DNA of 64,000 nucleotides from positions 78,430 through 142,429 of the forward strand of contig NZ_AMRL01000008.1 of NCBI RefSeq assembly GCF_000299935.1, given 5' to 3'. A model generated the notes under the pieces. The model had not been told where the DNA came from. It made no database searches and worked only from the letters and a program-made list of their open reading frames with translations. Origin of the DNA: Oceanibaculum indicum P24 (GTDB taxonomy: Bacteria; Pseudomonadota; Alphaproteobacteria; Oceanibaculales; Oceanibaculaceae). This document shows positions 1 through 8,398 of the stretch, in pieces; position 1 is the stretch's first letter; the number at the start of each line of letters is the position of its first letter. The position numbers and the translations under genes were made by a program.

Positions 1-2
1 GC

Positions 3-314
3 GGCATCGCGCCCGGCTTCAAGGCCGATATCGTGCTGCTGGACGCCAAGCACCCGGCGATGATGCCGCTGCGTGAGCCGGTGCGCAGCCTGGTCTATGT
101 CGCCGGCGACCGCGCGGTGAACGATGTGTTCGTCGATGGACGACAGGTGGTGCAGGACGGCAAGTGCCTGACCATCGATCTGCAGACTGCCTCCGAGGCA
201 CTGGAGGAGGCGCAGAAGCGCTCCCTGAAGAAGGTCTCCAAGCTGGACTGGAACAATCGCAGCGCGGATGAGCTGGCCCCTATGGCCTATCGCACCGTTG
301 ACCGGCTAAACTGA
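3..314 (+). CDS. Amidohydrolase family protein, C-terminal fragment (cut by window start)
   Basis: The reading frame is open from base 3 and ends at a stop at 312-314, so about 103 C-terminal residues are visible. The segment G-I-A-P-G-F-K-A-D-I-V followed by V-F-V-D-G-R is the C-terminal beta-sandwich of the metal-dependent amidohydrolase superfamily (cytosine deaminase, SsnA, TrzF and AtzA relatives), where the chain returns to the small domain after the TIM barrel. The catalytic metal ligands lie upstream of the window, so the substrate cannot be read. The next gene starts 44 bases downstream on the same strand, so they may be co-transcribed. Confidence 0.8.
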   Translation, partial: GIAPGFKADIVLLDAKHPAMMPLREPVRSLVYVAGDRAVNDVFVDGRQVVQDGKCLTIDLQTASEALEEAQKRSLKKVSKLDWNNRSADELAPMAYRTVDRLN

Positions 315-358
315 CCTCGAATCGTCACTCAACCTTCAAAAAAAGAAACGCCCAAACC

Positions 359-1468
359 ATGACCAAGACCTATTTTCCGGCTGCCGGTTCCGACTGGGAA
401 CGGCAGGAGCCGGCGGCTGCCGGTTTCGATGCCACGGCCCTTCAGGCCGCCGTCGATCACGCCATCTCGCACGAGACCGGCTGGGACCGCGACATCATGA
501 AGGTGCTGACCGAGGGCCATTTCGAGCCGCCGCCCTATAACGAGATCCTGGGGCCGGTGCGCGAGCGCACGGGGCCGAACGGCCTGATCCTGAAGGGCGG
601 GCGCATCGTCGCCGAATGGGGCGATACCAGCCGCGCCGACATGACCTTCTCGGTCTCCAAGAGCTACCTGTCGATCTGCGCCGGCCTTGCCGTGAAGAAG
701 GGGCTGATCAAGGACATCCACGCCCCGATCCGCGAGCTGGTGAAGGATGGCGGCTTCGAGTCGGAGCAGAACCGCGACATCACCTGGCATCATCTGCTGC
801 AGCAGACCAGCGAATGGGAAGGCACGCTGTGGGACAAGCCGGACCTGCTGGACCGCCACCGCGACCTGACCAGCGAGGGTGCCAATTCCAAGAAGGGCAC
901 CCACCGCGACCTGCAGAAGCCGGGCAGCTTCTGGGAATATAACGACATCCGCGTGAACCGGCTGTCGCTGGCCCTGCTGCGCGTGCTGGGCGAAGGCCTG
1001 CCTGCCGTGCTGAAGCGCGAGGTGATGGACCCGATCGGCGCCTCGCAGGACTGGGAATGGCATGGCTACCGCAATTCCTATGTCGAGATCGGCGGCAAGC
1101 AGGTGCAGTCCGTCTCCGGCGGCGGCCACTGGGGCGGCGGCATGATGATCGGCTCGCGCGACCATGCCCGCGTCGGCCTGCTGATGGCCAACAAGGGCAA
1201 GTGGAGCGGCACGGAAATCCTGCCGGAGAGCTGGATCGACGCCTCGCTGCAGCCCTGCGACCTGCAGCCGATCTACGGCTATATGTGGTGGCTGAACACC
1301 GACCGGAAGCAATATCCCAGCGCGCCGGAGACCAGCTTCTTTGCGGTCGGCGCCGGCAATTCGATCATCTGGATGGACCCGACGCACGACCTCGTCGCCG
1401 TGGTGCGCTGGATCGCCAAGCCGGGCTTCGACGGTTTCTGCCGACGCGTGATGGAGGCGATGCGCTAA
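359..1468 (+). CDS. Serine hydrolase, beta-lactamase (class C) / penicillin-binding fold
   Basis: The product has 369 residues and no obvious signal peptide. The catalytic S-x-x-K motif appears as S-V-S-K near residue 99, within F-S-V-S-K-S-Y. A Tyr-Asn pair (W-E-Y-N-D) near residue 197 matches the second motif, and H-W-G-G-G near 258 is a plausible third (H/K-x-G) motif. The family covers class C beta-lactamases, esterases, D-aminopeptidases and 6-aminohexanoate-dimer hydrolases. A cytoplasmic amide or ester hydrolase fits the amidohydrolase in front and the exporters behind, but the substrate is not shown. Confidence 0.85.
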   Translation: MTKTYFPAAGSDWERQEPAAAGFDATALQAAVDHAISHETGWDRDIMKVLTEGHFEPPPYNEILGPVRERTGPNGLILKGGRIVAEWGDTSRADMTFSVSKSYLSICAGLAVKKGLIKDIHAPIRELVKDGGFESEQNRDITWHHLLQQTSEWEGTLWDKPDLLDRHRDLTSEGANSKKGTHRDLQKPGSFWEYNDIRVNRLSLALLRVLGEGLPAVLKREVMDPIGASQDWEWHGYRNSYVEIGGKQVQSVSGGGHWGGGMMIGSRDHARVGLLMANKGKWSGTEILPESWIDASLQPCDLQPIYGYMWWLNTDRKQYPSAPETSFFAVGAGNSIIWMDPTHDLVAVVRWIAKPGFDGFCRRVMEAMR

Positions 1469-1477
1469 GGGGGTGCC

Positions 1478-2386
1478 ATGTCCTCCCCCACCCCCTCCCC
1501 GGATTCGGGCGCCCTTCCCAACGCGGTGAAGGGCATCCTGTGCATGATCACCGGATCGGCGATCATCACGCTGAACGACACCGCGATGAAATGGCTGACG
1601 ACCGACGGCGTGCCGGTCGGCCAGGTCATGTTCATCCGCGGCTGCGTTGCCATCGTGCTGGTCTATCTGACGATGCGCCGGCTGTTCGGCCGCGAGTCGC
1701 TGCGGGTGAACAGCTGGAAGGCGCAGCTTGCCCGCGGCTTCCTGTTCTGGCTGGCGGCCTTCATCTATAACCACGCGCTGCACCATCTGCCGCTGGCGAC
1801 CGCCATCAGCCTGTCCTTCGTCGCTCCGCTGTTCGTCACCGCGCTGGCGGTGCCGCTGCTGGGCGAGCGGGTCGGCTGGCGGCGCTGGACGGCCGTGCTG
1901 GTCGGCTTTGCCGGCATGCTGATCATGATGCGGCCAGGCGGCGACATCGTGCTGATCTTCGCCACCCTGCCGATCATCGCCGCCTTCGTCGGCGCGGTGC
2001 GCGACATCCTGACCCGCAAGATGAGCGCGACCGAGACCTCCGCCTCGATCCTGATGGTCACCACGGTGATGGTCACGCTGACCAGCGTGCCGACCGCCTT
2101 CGCCGGCGACTGGATCATGCCCGAGCCTTCGCATCTGGCGATCATGGTAGCGGCTGCCTGCTGCATGGTGCTGGCGCATTATCTGGTTATCGAGAGCCTG
2201 CGCCTGGCCGAGGCCGGCCTCGTGGTGCCGTTCAAGTACACCCAGCTGATCTGGGGTGCTGTCATCGGCTTCGCGATCTGGGGCTATGTGCCGGATATCT
2301 GGCAATGGATCGGTGCCGCCGTGGTGATCGGCAGCGGGCTGTTCATCTTCCGCCGGGAGATCACCCTTGCCCGACAGAGACGATAG
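1478..2386 (+). CDS. DMT superfamily (EamA) transporter, first of a tandem pair
   Basis: The 302-residue protein is hydrophobic along its length, with about ten predicted membrane segments in two EamA repeats of roughly 140 residues. It contains the L-G-E-R-V-G-W-R-R-W loop typical of this family between the repeats. Such proteins export or exchange metabolites across the inner membrane. The start lies 9 bases after the serine hydrolase stop, so the genes are probably in one operon. The end overlaps the next EamA gene by 20 bases, which suggests the two are translated together. Confidence 0.88.
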   Translation: MSSPTPSPDSGALPNAVKGILCMITGSAIITLNDTAMKWLTTDGVPVGQVMFIRGCVAIVLVYLTMRRLFGRESLRVNSWKAQLARGFLFWLAAFIYNHALHHLPLATAISLSFVAPLFVTALAVPLLGERVGWRRWTAVLVGFAGMLIMMRPGGDIVLIFATLPIIAAFVGAVRDILTRKMSATETSASILMVTTVMVTLTSVPTAFAGDWIMPEPSHLAIMVAAACCMVLAHYLVIESLRLAEAGLVVPFKYTQLIWGAVIGFAIWGYVPDIWQWIGAAVVIGSGLFIFRREITLARQRR

Positions 2387-3329
2387 GCCCTCGGCCATTC
2401 CGCTGCCCAGTTCGCCGACCGCGCAGTCGGCGCCGCCGGTACGGCCTGTCTCGGTCTCGACAGCACCGGGCAAGGGCATCGGACTGACCGTCGGCGGCAC
2501 GGCGATCATCACCTTCAACGACGCCATCATGAAATGGCTGTCGGCCTTCCTGCCGGTCGGCGAGGCGCTGTTCGTGCGCGGCGGCTTCGCCATACCCTTC
2601 ATCTGCCTGCTGGCCTGCCTGACCGGTGGCTGGCGCACGCTGCGCGTGGGCCGCTGGAAGGCGCAGCTGCTGCGCGGCTCGCTTGTGGTCGCCGGCTCCT
2701 ATTTCTTCTTCTACTCGGTGAAATACCTGCCGCTGGCCGATGTAGTGGCCATCGGTTTCGCCGGGCCGCTCTTCACCACCGCACTGGCACCGTTCTTCCT
2801 GGGCGAGCGGGTGGGCTGGCGGCGCTGGAGTGCTGTGCTGATCGGCTTCGGCGGCGTGCTGCTGATGGTCCGCCCACAGGCCGCCTTCACCGGGGAGCTT
2901 GGCTGGATCGTGCTGCTGCCGCTGTGCGGTGCCTGCACGGGCGCCGTGCGCGACATCGTCACCCGCAAGCTGATGGCGACCGAGACCACCTCCGGTACGC
3001 TGCTGGTGACGACCTTCTGCGTCACCCTGTCCGGCCTCGCCACCTGGCCGCTGGGCTGGGTGCCGCTGGACAGCCAGCTGACGCTGCTGCTGGCCGCCAC
3101 CAGCATCCTGTTGGCCTCGGCGCATTTCCTGCTGATCACCGCCTATCGCTTCGCCGAGGCGGCACTGATCGCGCCCTTCCGCTTCATCAACCTGCTGTGG
3201 GCGGCGATCTTCGGCTATCTGTTCTGGGGCGATGTCCCGAACGCGACCATGCTGGCCGGCGCCGCCGTGGTCATCGGCTCCAACCTGTTCATCTGGCACC
3301 GCGAGACGCGGCTGGCTAAGCGTCGCTAG
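2367..3329 (+). CDS. DMT superfamily (EamA) transporter, second of a tandem pair
   Basis: The 320-residue protein has a Pro/Ser-rich N-terminal tail of about 35 residues, followed by ten predicted membrane segments in two EamA repeats. It shares the L-G-E-R-V-G-W-R-R-W loop and the T-R-K-(M/L)-x-A-T-E-T segment with the preceding gene, so the two are diverged duplicates. They may work as a pair or have split substrates. The start is inside the end of the upstream gene. Its stop overlaps by four bases the stop of the convergent ZIP gene. Confidence 0.87.
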   Translation: MPDRDDRPSAIPLPSSPTAQSAPPVRPVSVSTAPGKGIGLTVGGTAIITFNDAIMKWLSAFLPVGEALFVRGGFAIPFICLLACLTGGWRTLRVGRWKAQLLRGSLVVAGSYFFFYSVKYLPLADVVAIGFAGPLFTTALAPFFLGERVGWRRWSAVLIGFGGVLLMVRPQAAFTGELGWIVLLPLCGACTGAVRDIVTRKLMATETTSGTLLVTTFCVTLSGLATWPLGWVPLDSQLTLLLAATSILLASAHFLLITAYRFAEAALIAPFRFINLLWAAIFGYLFWGDVPNATMLAGAAVVIGSNLFIWHRETRLAKRR

Positions 3330-4126
3330 ATGACAACGTCCAGCAGCATCATGGTCACGAACCCGGCCATCAGCGCGAAGGTCGCCGGCGTCTCATAGCC
3401 ATTGCGGTGGGTCTCGGGGATGACCTCATGGCTGATGACGAAGATCATCGCCCCTGCCGCCGCCGCCAGCGCCCAGGGCAGCGCCGGCTCCACGACGCTG
3501 ACGAGGCCGGCGCCAATGAAGCCGCCGAACACCTCCACCACGCCAGTCAGCAGCGCGATGCCGATGGCCACTGCGCGGCTGTAGCCGAGGCCCAGCATGA
3601 CCAGCGCCACGATGAAGCCTTCCGGCAGGTTCTGGATGAAGATGCCGCTGGTCAGTGACAGCCCGTTGGAAATATCGCCGCCGCCGAATCCGACGCCGAC
3701 CGCCAGACCTTCCGGGAAATTGTGGAAGGTGATGGCCAGCACGAACAGCCAGACCCGACGGATTTCGACGGCATCGACATTTTCCGGCCCTTTGATCATG
3801 TGCTCATGCGGCAGGAACCGGTGCACGACATAGAGGCCGTAAGCGCCGATCATCATGCCCAGCGTGACCACAACGACGCCGGCCAGCGCGCTGCCATACT
3901 GCTCCGCGCCGATATCCACGCCCTGCAGGATCAGCGAGAAGCAGGCCGCCGCCAGCATGATACCCGCCGCATAGCCCAGCAGCATGTCCTGGGTGCGCTG
4001 CGAGATGGTGGTAACGGCGAAGACCGGCAAGGCGCCGACACCGGTCGCCGCGCCCGCCGCAAGGCTGGCGATGACGCCGATCCAGATCATCGGCAGGCCG
4101 GCAAAGAACAGTTCGACACTCGCCAT
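3326..4126 (-). CDS. ZIP family divalent metal transporter
   Basis: The 266-residue protein has eight predicted membrane segments. The ZIP signature is visible in H-N-F-P-E-G in the fourth helix and N-L-P-E-G-F in the fifth, whose His, Asn and Glu residues form the metal path. The function would be uptake of zinc, iron or manganese into the cytoplasm. I chose ATG at 4126 because AAGGA precedes it at good distance. A longer start at 4153 would sit inside the dps terminator T-tract. Only about 25 bases separate this start from that terminator, so expression may come from read-through of dps. Confidence 0.87.
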   Translation of the reverse strand: MASVELFFAGLPMIWIGVIASLAAGAATGVGALPVFAVTTISQRTQDMLLGYAAGIMLAAACFSLILQGVDIGAEQYGSALAGVVVVTLGMMIGAYGLYVVHRFLPHEHMIKGPENVDAVEIRRVWLFVLAITFHNFPEGLAVGVGFGGGDISNGLSLTSGIFIQNLPEGFIVALVMLGLGYSRAVAIGIALLTGVVEVFGGFIGAGLVSVVEPALPWALAAAAGAMIFVISHEVIPETHRNGYETPATFALMAGFVTMMLLDVVI

Positions 4127-4151
4127 TGGGATTCTTTCCTTGAGCGGACGC

Positions 4152-4190
4152 AAAAAGGGCGCCGGACTATTTAAGACGGTCCGGCGCCCT
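4152..4190 (-). terminator. Rho-independent terminator of dps
   Basis: A perfect 12-bp inverted repeat (4156-4167 with 4179-4190) encloses an 11-base loop. On the minus strand it is followed by TTTT(T), and it begins 23 bases after the dps stop. This is the strongest intrinsic terminator in the window. Confidence 0.9.
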
Positions 4191-4212
4191 GTGCGAGACT
4201 ATTCGCGGAGGA

Positions 4213-4692
4213 TTACTGCAACAGGCTGCGCAGCATCCAGGCGGTCTTCTCATGCGTCTGCATGCGCTGGGTCAGCAGATCGACCGTCGGTTCGTCGCCG
4301 GCCTTGTCGGCCAGCGGCAGCAACTCGCGCGCGGTGCGCACCACCGCCTCCTGGTCCTTCACCAGCTGGGCGATCATCTCCTCGGCGGAGGGAACGCCGG
4401 TCTCTTCCTTCACGCTGGACAGCTTCGCATACTGCGAATAGCTGCCCGGCGCCGGGAAACCGAGGGCACGGATACGCTCGGCAATCTCGTCCACCGCCAG
4501 CGCCAGGGCGTTGTACTGCTCCTCGAACATGAGGTGCAGCGTGTTGAACATGCGCCCGGTCACGTTCCAGTGGAAATTATGCGTCTTCAGATACAGCGTG
4601 TAGGTATCCGCGAGCAGCCGGGACAGCCCGTCCGCAATCGCCTTGCGGTCCTTCTTGCTGATGCCGATGTCGATTTCCGTACTCGTGCCCAT
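4213..4692 (-). CDS. dps: Dps ferritin-like DNA protection protein
   Basis: The 159-residue protein matches the usual Dps length. The N-terminal helix contains H-N-F-H-W-N-V, the hallmark ferroxidase His segment. Near residues 55-65 comes F-E-E-Q-Y, and then [11 protein letters not shown], whose Asp/Glu residues complete the inter-subunit iron site. Dps dodecamers oxidise ferrous iron with hydrogen peroxide and shield DNA. AAGGAG sits upstream of ATG 4692. The gene lies beside ahpD-ahpC-oxyR, so peroxide induction is likely. A strong terminator follows. Confidence 0.94.
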   Translation of the reverse strand: MGTSTEIDIGISKKDRKAIADGLSRLLADTYTLYLKTHNFHWNVTGRMFNTLHLMFEEQYNALALAVDEIAERIRALGFPAPGSYSQYAKLSSVKEETGVPSAEEMIAQLVKDQEAVVRTARELLPLADKAGDEPTVDLLTQRMQTHEKTAWMLRSLLQ

Positions 4693-4752
4693 CCGAACTC
4701 TCCTTCCGGTTGGCGAGGATGCCCCTGGGGGGATGGCCGATGATGACCTGGA

Positions 4753-5310
4753 TCAGGCGGCCTCCTGCGCCTTATTTACTTGCGCGCTGACAGCCTCCGC
4801 TTCAAGGGTGACTGCAACCGCATGAACCACGGCGGCGATGCGGATCGACGCCTGGATGGCCTCGCTCTTCAGGCCGTGCTTCAGCAGCTCGCGCTCGTGC
4901 GAATCGATGCACATGCCGCAGCCATTGATGGCGGAAACCGCCAGGCTCCACAGCTCGAAATCCGCCTTCTCCACGCCGGGCTTGCCGATCACGTTCATGC
5001 GCAGGCGCGCCGGCATGGTGTGATACTCCTCGTTCGAGGAGAGGTGCACGAAGCGATAGTAGATGTTGTTCATGCCCATGATCGCGGCAGCAGACCGCGC
5101 GGCAGTCAGCGCCTCCGGCGACAGCTTCTCAGCTGCCTGCGCCTCGATGGCGGCAATCACCTCGGCATTGCGCGAGGCAATCGCGGAGGCGAGGAAGGTG
5201 CCCCACAGCTGCTGCTGGGTCAGGGTCTCCTCGTCGGCGAGGCTGGACAGGTTCAGCTTCAGGTCGCGCGCATAGTCAGGCAGCGCGCTCTTCAGGGTGT
5301 CGATGCTCAT
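4753..5310 (-). CDS. ahpD: AhpD alkylhydroperoxidase (carboxymuconolactone decarboxylase fold)
   Basis: The 185-residue protein carries the AhpD redox centre C131-G-M-C134 followed by H138, with the upstream Glu of the proton relay in F-E-L-W. AhpD reduces AhpC or hydroperoxides through this thiol pair, using lipoyl or dihydrolipoamide systems. The start at 5310 has AAGGAG in front of it. An upstream in-frame ATG at 5400 lacks this and would add an atypical Pro/Ser-rich extension. It lies 111 bases after ahpC on the same strand, as in the mycobacterial ahpC-ahpD pair. Confidence 0.92.
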   Translation of the reverse strand: MSIDTLKSALPDYARDLKLNLSSLADEETLTQQQLWGTFLASAIASRNAEVIAAIEAQAAEKLSPEALTAARSAAAIMGMNNIYYRFVHLSSNEEYHTMPARLRMNVIGKPGVEKADFELWSLAVSAINGCGMCIDSHERELLKHGLKSEAIQASIRIAAVVHAVAVTLEAEAVSAQVNKAQEAA

Positions 5311-5421
5311 GGCAGGCTCCTTATTGGAAATCCGGTAGAGGCAGAGAGCGGCGGACGGTTCACCCGCGGGGGATGAGAGGGTGGGATGACGGGTGGCCAT
5401 CCGCCGCCCCTCAGGCGCTGT

Positions 5422-5961
5422 TTAGGCGGCCTTGAGGGTCTCTTCGCCCTTCTGCCAGTTGCACGGGCACAGCTCGTCGGTCTGCAGCGCGTCCAGCACG
5501 CGGATGACTTCCTTCGGGTTGCGGCCGACCGACAGGTCGTTCACCGACACGAAGCGGATGATGCCGTCCGGATCGACGATGAAGGTGGCGCGGTTGGCGA
5601 CGCCCTCTTCCTTGTCGAGAATGCCGAGGGCAGCGCTCAGCTCCTTCTTGATGTCGGCCAGCCACGGATAGGTGACAGCCTTCAGGTCATCGCGGCTCTG
5701 GCGCCAGGCGACATGCACGAACTCGGAGTCGGTGGAGCCGCCGATAAGAACCGCGTCGCGATCCGCGAAATCCTCGTTCAGCTCGCCGAACGCCACGATC
5801 TCGGTCGGGCACACGAAGGTGAAGTCCTTCGGCCAGAACATGTAGACCTTCCACTTGCCCTCGAAGCTGTCCTGGTTCAGAACCGGGAAGTCCTTCGGCA
5901 GCTCGGCCGACTCAACGGCCTTCAGGGAATAAGCGGGGAACTTGTCGCCAATGGTAAGCAT
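5422..5961 (-). CDS. ahpC: AhpC-type peroxiredoxin
   Basis: The 179-residue protein has the peroxidatic Cys in F-V-C51-P-T-E and a C-terminal C165-P-C167-N-W, the arrangement of AhpD-dependent AhpC from actinobacteria and alphaproteobacteria. It reduces hydrogen peroxide, organic peroxides and peroxynitrite in the cytoplasm. ATG at 5961 has GGAGAG nine bases upstream. The longer frame to 6087 runs into the oxyR start and is not family-like. It is divergent from oxyR and is the likely first gene of ahpC-ahpD. Confidence 0.94.
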   Translation of the reverse strand: MLTIGDKFPAYSLKAVESAELPKDFPVLNQDSFEGKWKVYMFWPKDFTFVCPTEIVAFGELNEDFADRDAVLIGGSTDSEFVHVAWRQSRDDLKAVTYPWLADIKKELSAALGILDKEEGVANRATFIVDPDGIIRFVSVNDLSVGRNPKEVIRVLDALQTDELCPCNWQKGEETLKAA

Positions 5962-6026
5962 GTTGATGTCTCTCCATGAATTGGGTTCGGGTAAGCCGAC
6001 AAACGGAATATGCTGCAGCGCACGCA

Positions 6027-6063
6027 TTCTTTCCAATGAGTTAATCCGATAGTTACAATCGAT
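6027..6063. promoter_or_regulatory. Candidate OxyR binding site between ahpC and oxyR
   Basis: ATAG-N7-CGAT at 6049-6063 fits the OxyR half-site pattern ATAG-NTNNNAN-CTAT at all but one defined base, including the inner T and A. Twenty-two bases upstream, at 6027-6041, the inner T and A are again in register although the flanks are weak. The site ends only seven bases before the oxyR ATG, as expected for autorepression combined with activation of ahpC. Binding is inferred from pattern only. Confidence 0.6.
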
Positions 6064-6070
6064 AAAATCA

Positions 6071-6982
6071 ATGACCCCACTCCCCACCCTGAAGCAGCTC
6101 CGCTATCTCGTGGCATTGGCCGAACATCATCATTTCGGTAAGGCCGCCGAGGCCTGCTTCGTCACCCAATCCACCCTAAGCGCCGGCATCCAAGAGCTGG
6201 AAACCCTGCTGGGCACGGTGCTGGTGGATCGCGGCAACCGCAGTGTGATCTTCACCCCTGTGGGTGAGGCCGTGCTGCAGCGCGCAAGAAAGCTGCTGAG
6301 TGATGCGGAGGAACTGGTGGAGGAGGCCGCCGCCGGCCGGCAGCCGCTGTCCGGCCGCCTGCGCATGGGCGTCATCCCGACGGTGGGCCCGTTCCTGCTG
6401 CCCCGCATCCTGCCCGCCCTGCGGGAGGCCTATCCGGCACTGAAGCTGTATCTGACCGAGGACCGCACCGAACGGCTGGTCGAGCAGTTGAAGGAGGGCG
6501 CGCTGGATATCCTGCTGCTGGCCCTGCCGTACGACATCGGCGATGTCGAGACCGTCTCCCTGGCCGGAGACAGCTTCTATTTCTGTTGCCTGCCGGAGCA
6601 TCCGCTGGCGCAGCGCAACCTTGTCCCGGTGGAAGCGCTGAAGGGCGAGAATCTGCTGCTGCTGGAAGACGGGCATTGCCTGCGCGACCATGCGCTGGCC
6701 GCCTGCCGGCTGGAAGGCGCGCGGAACAGCCAGGGCTTCCGCGCCACCAGCCTGCATACGCTGGTGCAGATGGTCGATAACGGGCTGGGTGTCACGCTGC
6801 TGCCGAAGCTGGCGCTGGATGGCAAGCTGCTGGACGGCACCCGTCTGGTCGCGCGGCCCATGGACGACCCTGAGGCCACGCGTGAGATCGGGCTGGTCTG
6901 GCGGCGCGGCACCGCCCGGCGCGAGGAATTCCAGCTTCTCGCCGATTTCTTGAAAGCGCAGATGGCGGCGCTATCTACCTGA
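6071..6982 (+). CDS. oxyR: OxyR, LysR-type peroxide sensor
   Basis: The 303-residue protein starts with the LysR winged helix (L-K-Q-L-R-Y-L-V-A-L...F-V-T-Q-S-T-L-S). The regulatory domain contains G-H-C203-L-R-D-H-A-L-A-A-C212, the nine-residue-spaced redox pair equivalent to Cys199/Cys208 of E. coli OxyR. Peroxide forms a disulfide there and switches transcription. ATG 6071 is the only start that keeps the whole HTH. No Shine-Dalgarno is visible in front of it, so the mRNA may have a very short leader. It is divergent from ahpC. Confidence 0.94.
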   Translation: MTPLPTLKQLRYLVALAEHHHFGKAAEACFVTQSTLSAGIQELETLLGTVLVDRGNRSVIFTPVGEAVLQRARKLLSDAEELVEEAAAGRQPLSGRLRMGVIPTVGPFLLPRILPALREAYPALKLYLTEDRTERLVEQLKEGALDILLLALPYDIGDVETVSLAGDSFYFCCLPEHPLAQRNLVPVEALKGENLLLLEDGHCLRDHALAACRLEGARNSQGFRATSLHTLVQMVDNGLGVTLLPKLALDGKLLDGTRLVARPMDDPEATREIGLVWRRGTARREEFQLLADFLKAQMAALST

Positions 6983-7011
6983 CCTTAAAGCTTTTCCGGC
7001 AGGACCATAGA

Positions 7012-7983
7012 ATGATAACCAACACAGCCCGCGCCTTCTGGATTGACCGGCCCGGCAAGGGCGTGATCCGCGAGGAGAGCCTGCCGGAACCGGCCGGGGG
7101 CGAAGTGCGCGTACGCACGCTCTACAGCGCCGTCAGCCGGGGCACGGAGAGCCTGGTGTTCCAGGGCAAGGTGCCGCAGAGCCAGTGGCAGGCGATGCGC
7201 GCTCCCTTCCAGGGCGGCTTCTTCCCCGCCCCGCTGAAATATGGCTACATCAATATCGGTGTGGTGGAGGATGGCGCCCTGCCCGCCGGCACCCCAATCT
7301 TCTGCCTGTACCCGCATCAGGACCGCTATGTCGTGCCGGCCGATGCCGTCACCCCCCTGCCCGACAGCCTGCCGCCGGAACGTGCCGTGCTGGCCGCCAA
7401 TATGGAAACCGCGATCAACGGGCTCTGGGATGCCGCCCCGCTGGTCGGTGACCGCATCGCGGTGATCGGCGCCGGCGTGGTCGGCTGTCTGGTCGCCTTT
7501 CTGGCCAGCCGCCTGCCGGGCGCAAAGGTCGAGCTGATCGATATCGATCCGGCCAAGGCCGCCATCGCCGAGGCGCTGGGCATCCCCTTCGCGCTGACCC
7601 GCGACGCCACCCGCGAGGCCGATATCGTCATCCATGCCAGCGGTAACCCGATGGGGCTGCAAAGCGCGCTGACCTTCGCCGCCTATGAAGCCACAGTGCT
7701 GGAAATGAGCTGGTACGGCAGCACGCTTGTTCCTCTTCCATTGGGTGAAGAGTTTCATTCCAAACGATTGATTTTGAAATCATCTCAGGTCGGCGGCATC
7801 TCCCCGGCCCGGCGGGCGCGGCGCTGCTATGCCGACCGCATGGCGCTGGCCCTGTCGCTGCTGGCCGATGACCGGCTGGACGCGCTGATCACCGGTGAAA
7901 GCCCGTTCGAGGAACTGCCGGACCTCATGCCCACACTCGCGTCAAACCCTGCCGGCACGCTCTGCCACCGCATCCGTTACTGA
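7012..7983 (+). CDS. MDR-type dehydrogenase lacking the usual zinc ligands
   Basis: The 323-residue protein has a GroES-like N-terminal half and a Rossmann half with V-I-G-A-G-V-V-G-C and the acidic end of strand 2 (L-I-D-I-D), which suggests NAD(H). The catalytic-zinc Cys/His positions of alcohol dehydrogenases are not present: the segment reads S-A-V-S-R-G-T-E, and there is no G-H-E. It is therefore an MDR reductase of a zinc-free subgroup, whatever its usual annotation. It heads a tight four-gene operon with a PTPS-like protein, a glycosyltransferase and a methyltransferase, and presumably reduces an intermediate of that pathway. Confidence 0.75.
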   Translation: MITNTARAFWIDRPGKGVIREESLPEPAGGEVRVRTLYSAVSRGTESLVFQGKVPQSQWQAMRAPFQGGFFPAPLKYGYINIGVVEDGALPAGTPIFCLYPHQDRYVVPADAVTPLPDSLPPERAVLAANMETAINGLWDAAPLVGDRIAVIGAGVVGCLVAFLASRLPGAKVELIDIDPAKAAIAEALGIPFALTRDATREADIVIHASGNPMGLQSALTFAAYEATVLEMSWYGSTLVPLPLGEEFHSKRLILKSSQVGGISPARRARRCYADRMALALSLLADDRLDALITGESPFEELPDLMPTLASNPAGTLCHRIRY

Positions 7984-7993
7984 GGAATCCATC

Positions 7994-8398
7994 ATGTTCA
8001 GCGTCACCGTCCGCGACCATTTCATGATCGCCCACAGCTTCGTGGGTGAAGTGTTCGGCCCTGCCCAGGCGCTGCATGGCGCCACCTATGTGGTGGATGT
8101 CGAGTTCCGCCGCCCGAAGCTGGACAGCGACGGCATCGTCGTCGATATCGGCCGCGCGACCGACACGCTGAAAGCCGTGCTGGCGGAGTTCAACTTCAAG
8201 AATCTGGACGAGGAAGAACAGTTCCGCGGCCAGAACACCACCACCGAATTCATGGCCAAGGTGGTGTTCGACCGCATGGCGGCGCGCATCGCGGCGGGCG
8301 ATCTGGGCGCGCAGGCCGGTGGCCTCACCGGCATGAAGGTCGCCCTGCATGAAAGTCACGCCGCCTGGGCCGCCTATGAGGGCAGTCTGCAAGCGTGA
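7994..8398 (+). CDS. Divergent 6-pyruvoyl-tetrahydropterin synthase / QueD-like protein
   Basis: The 134-residue protein has the T-fold of the PTPS/QueD family: an N-terminal R-D-H-F-M-I-A-H14-S-F strand, H28-G-A-T-Y, then N-T-T-T-E-F-M-A and a C-terminal H-E-S-H...Y. The canonical C-x-x-x-H-G-H motif is broken. The catalytic Cys position is Ala24, and the third zinc His is Ala30. Classical synthase chemistry is therefore doubtful, and it may bind a pterin or related ring in another way. GAGG lies in front of ATG 7994. The glycosyltransferase start overlaps its stop (GTGA). Confidence 0.8.
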   Translation: MFSVTVRDHFMIAHSFVGEVFGPAQALHGATYVVDVEFRRPKLDSDGIVVDIGRATDTLKAVLAEFNFKNLDEEEQFRGQNTTTEFMAKVVFDRMAARIAAGDLGAQAGGLTGMKVALHESHAAWAAYEGSLQA

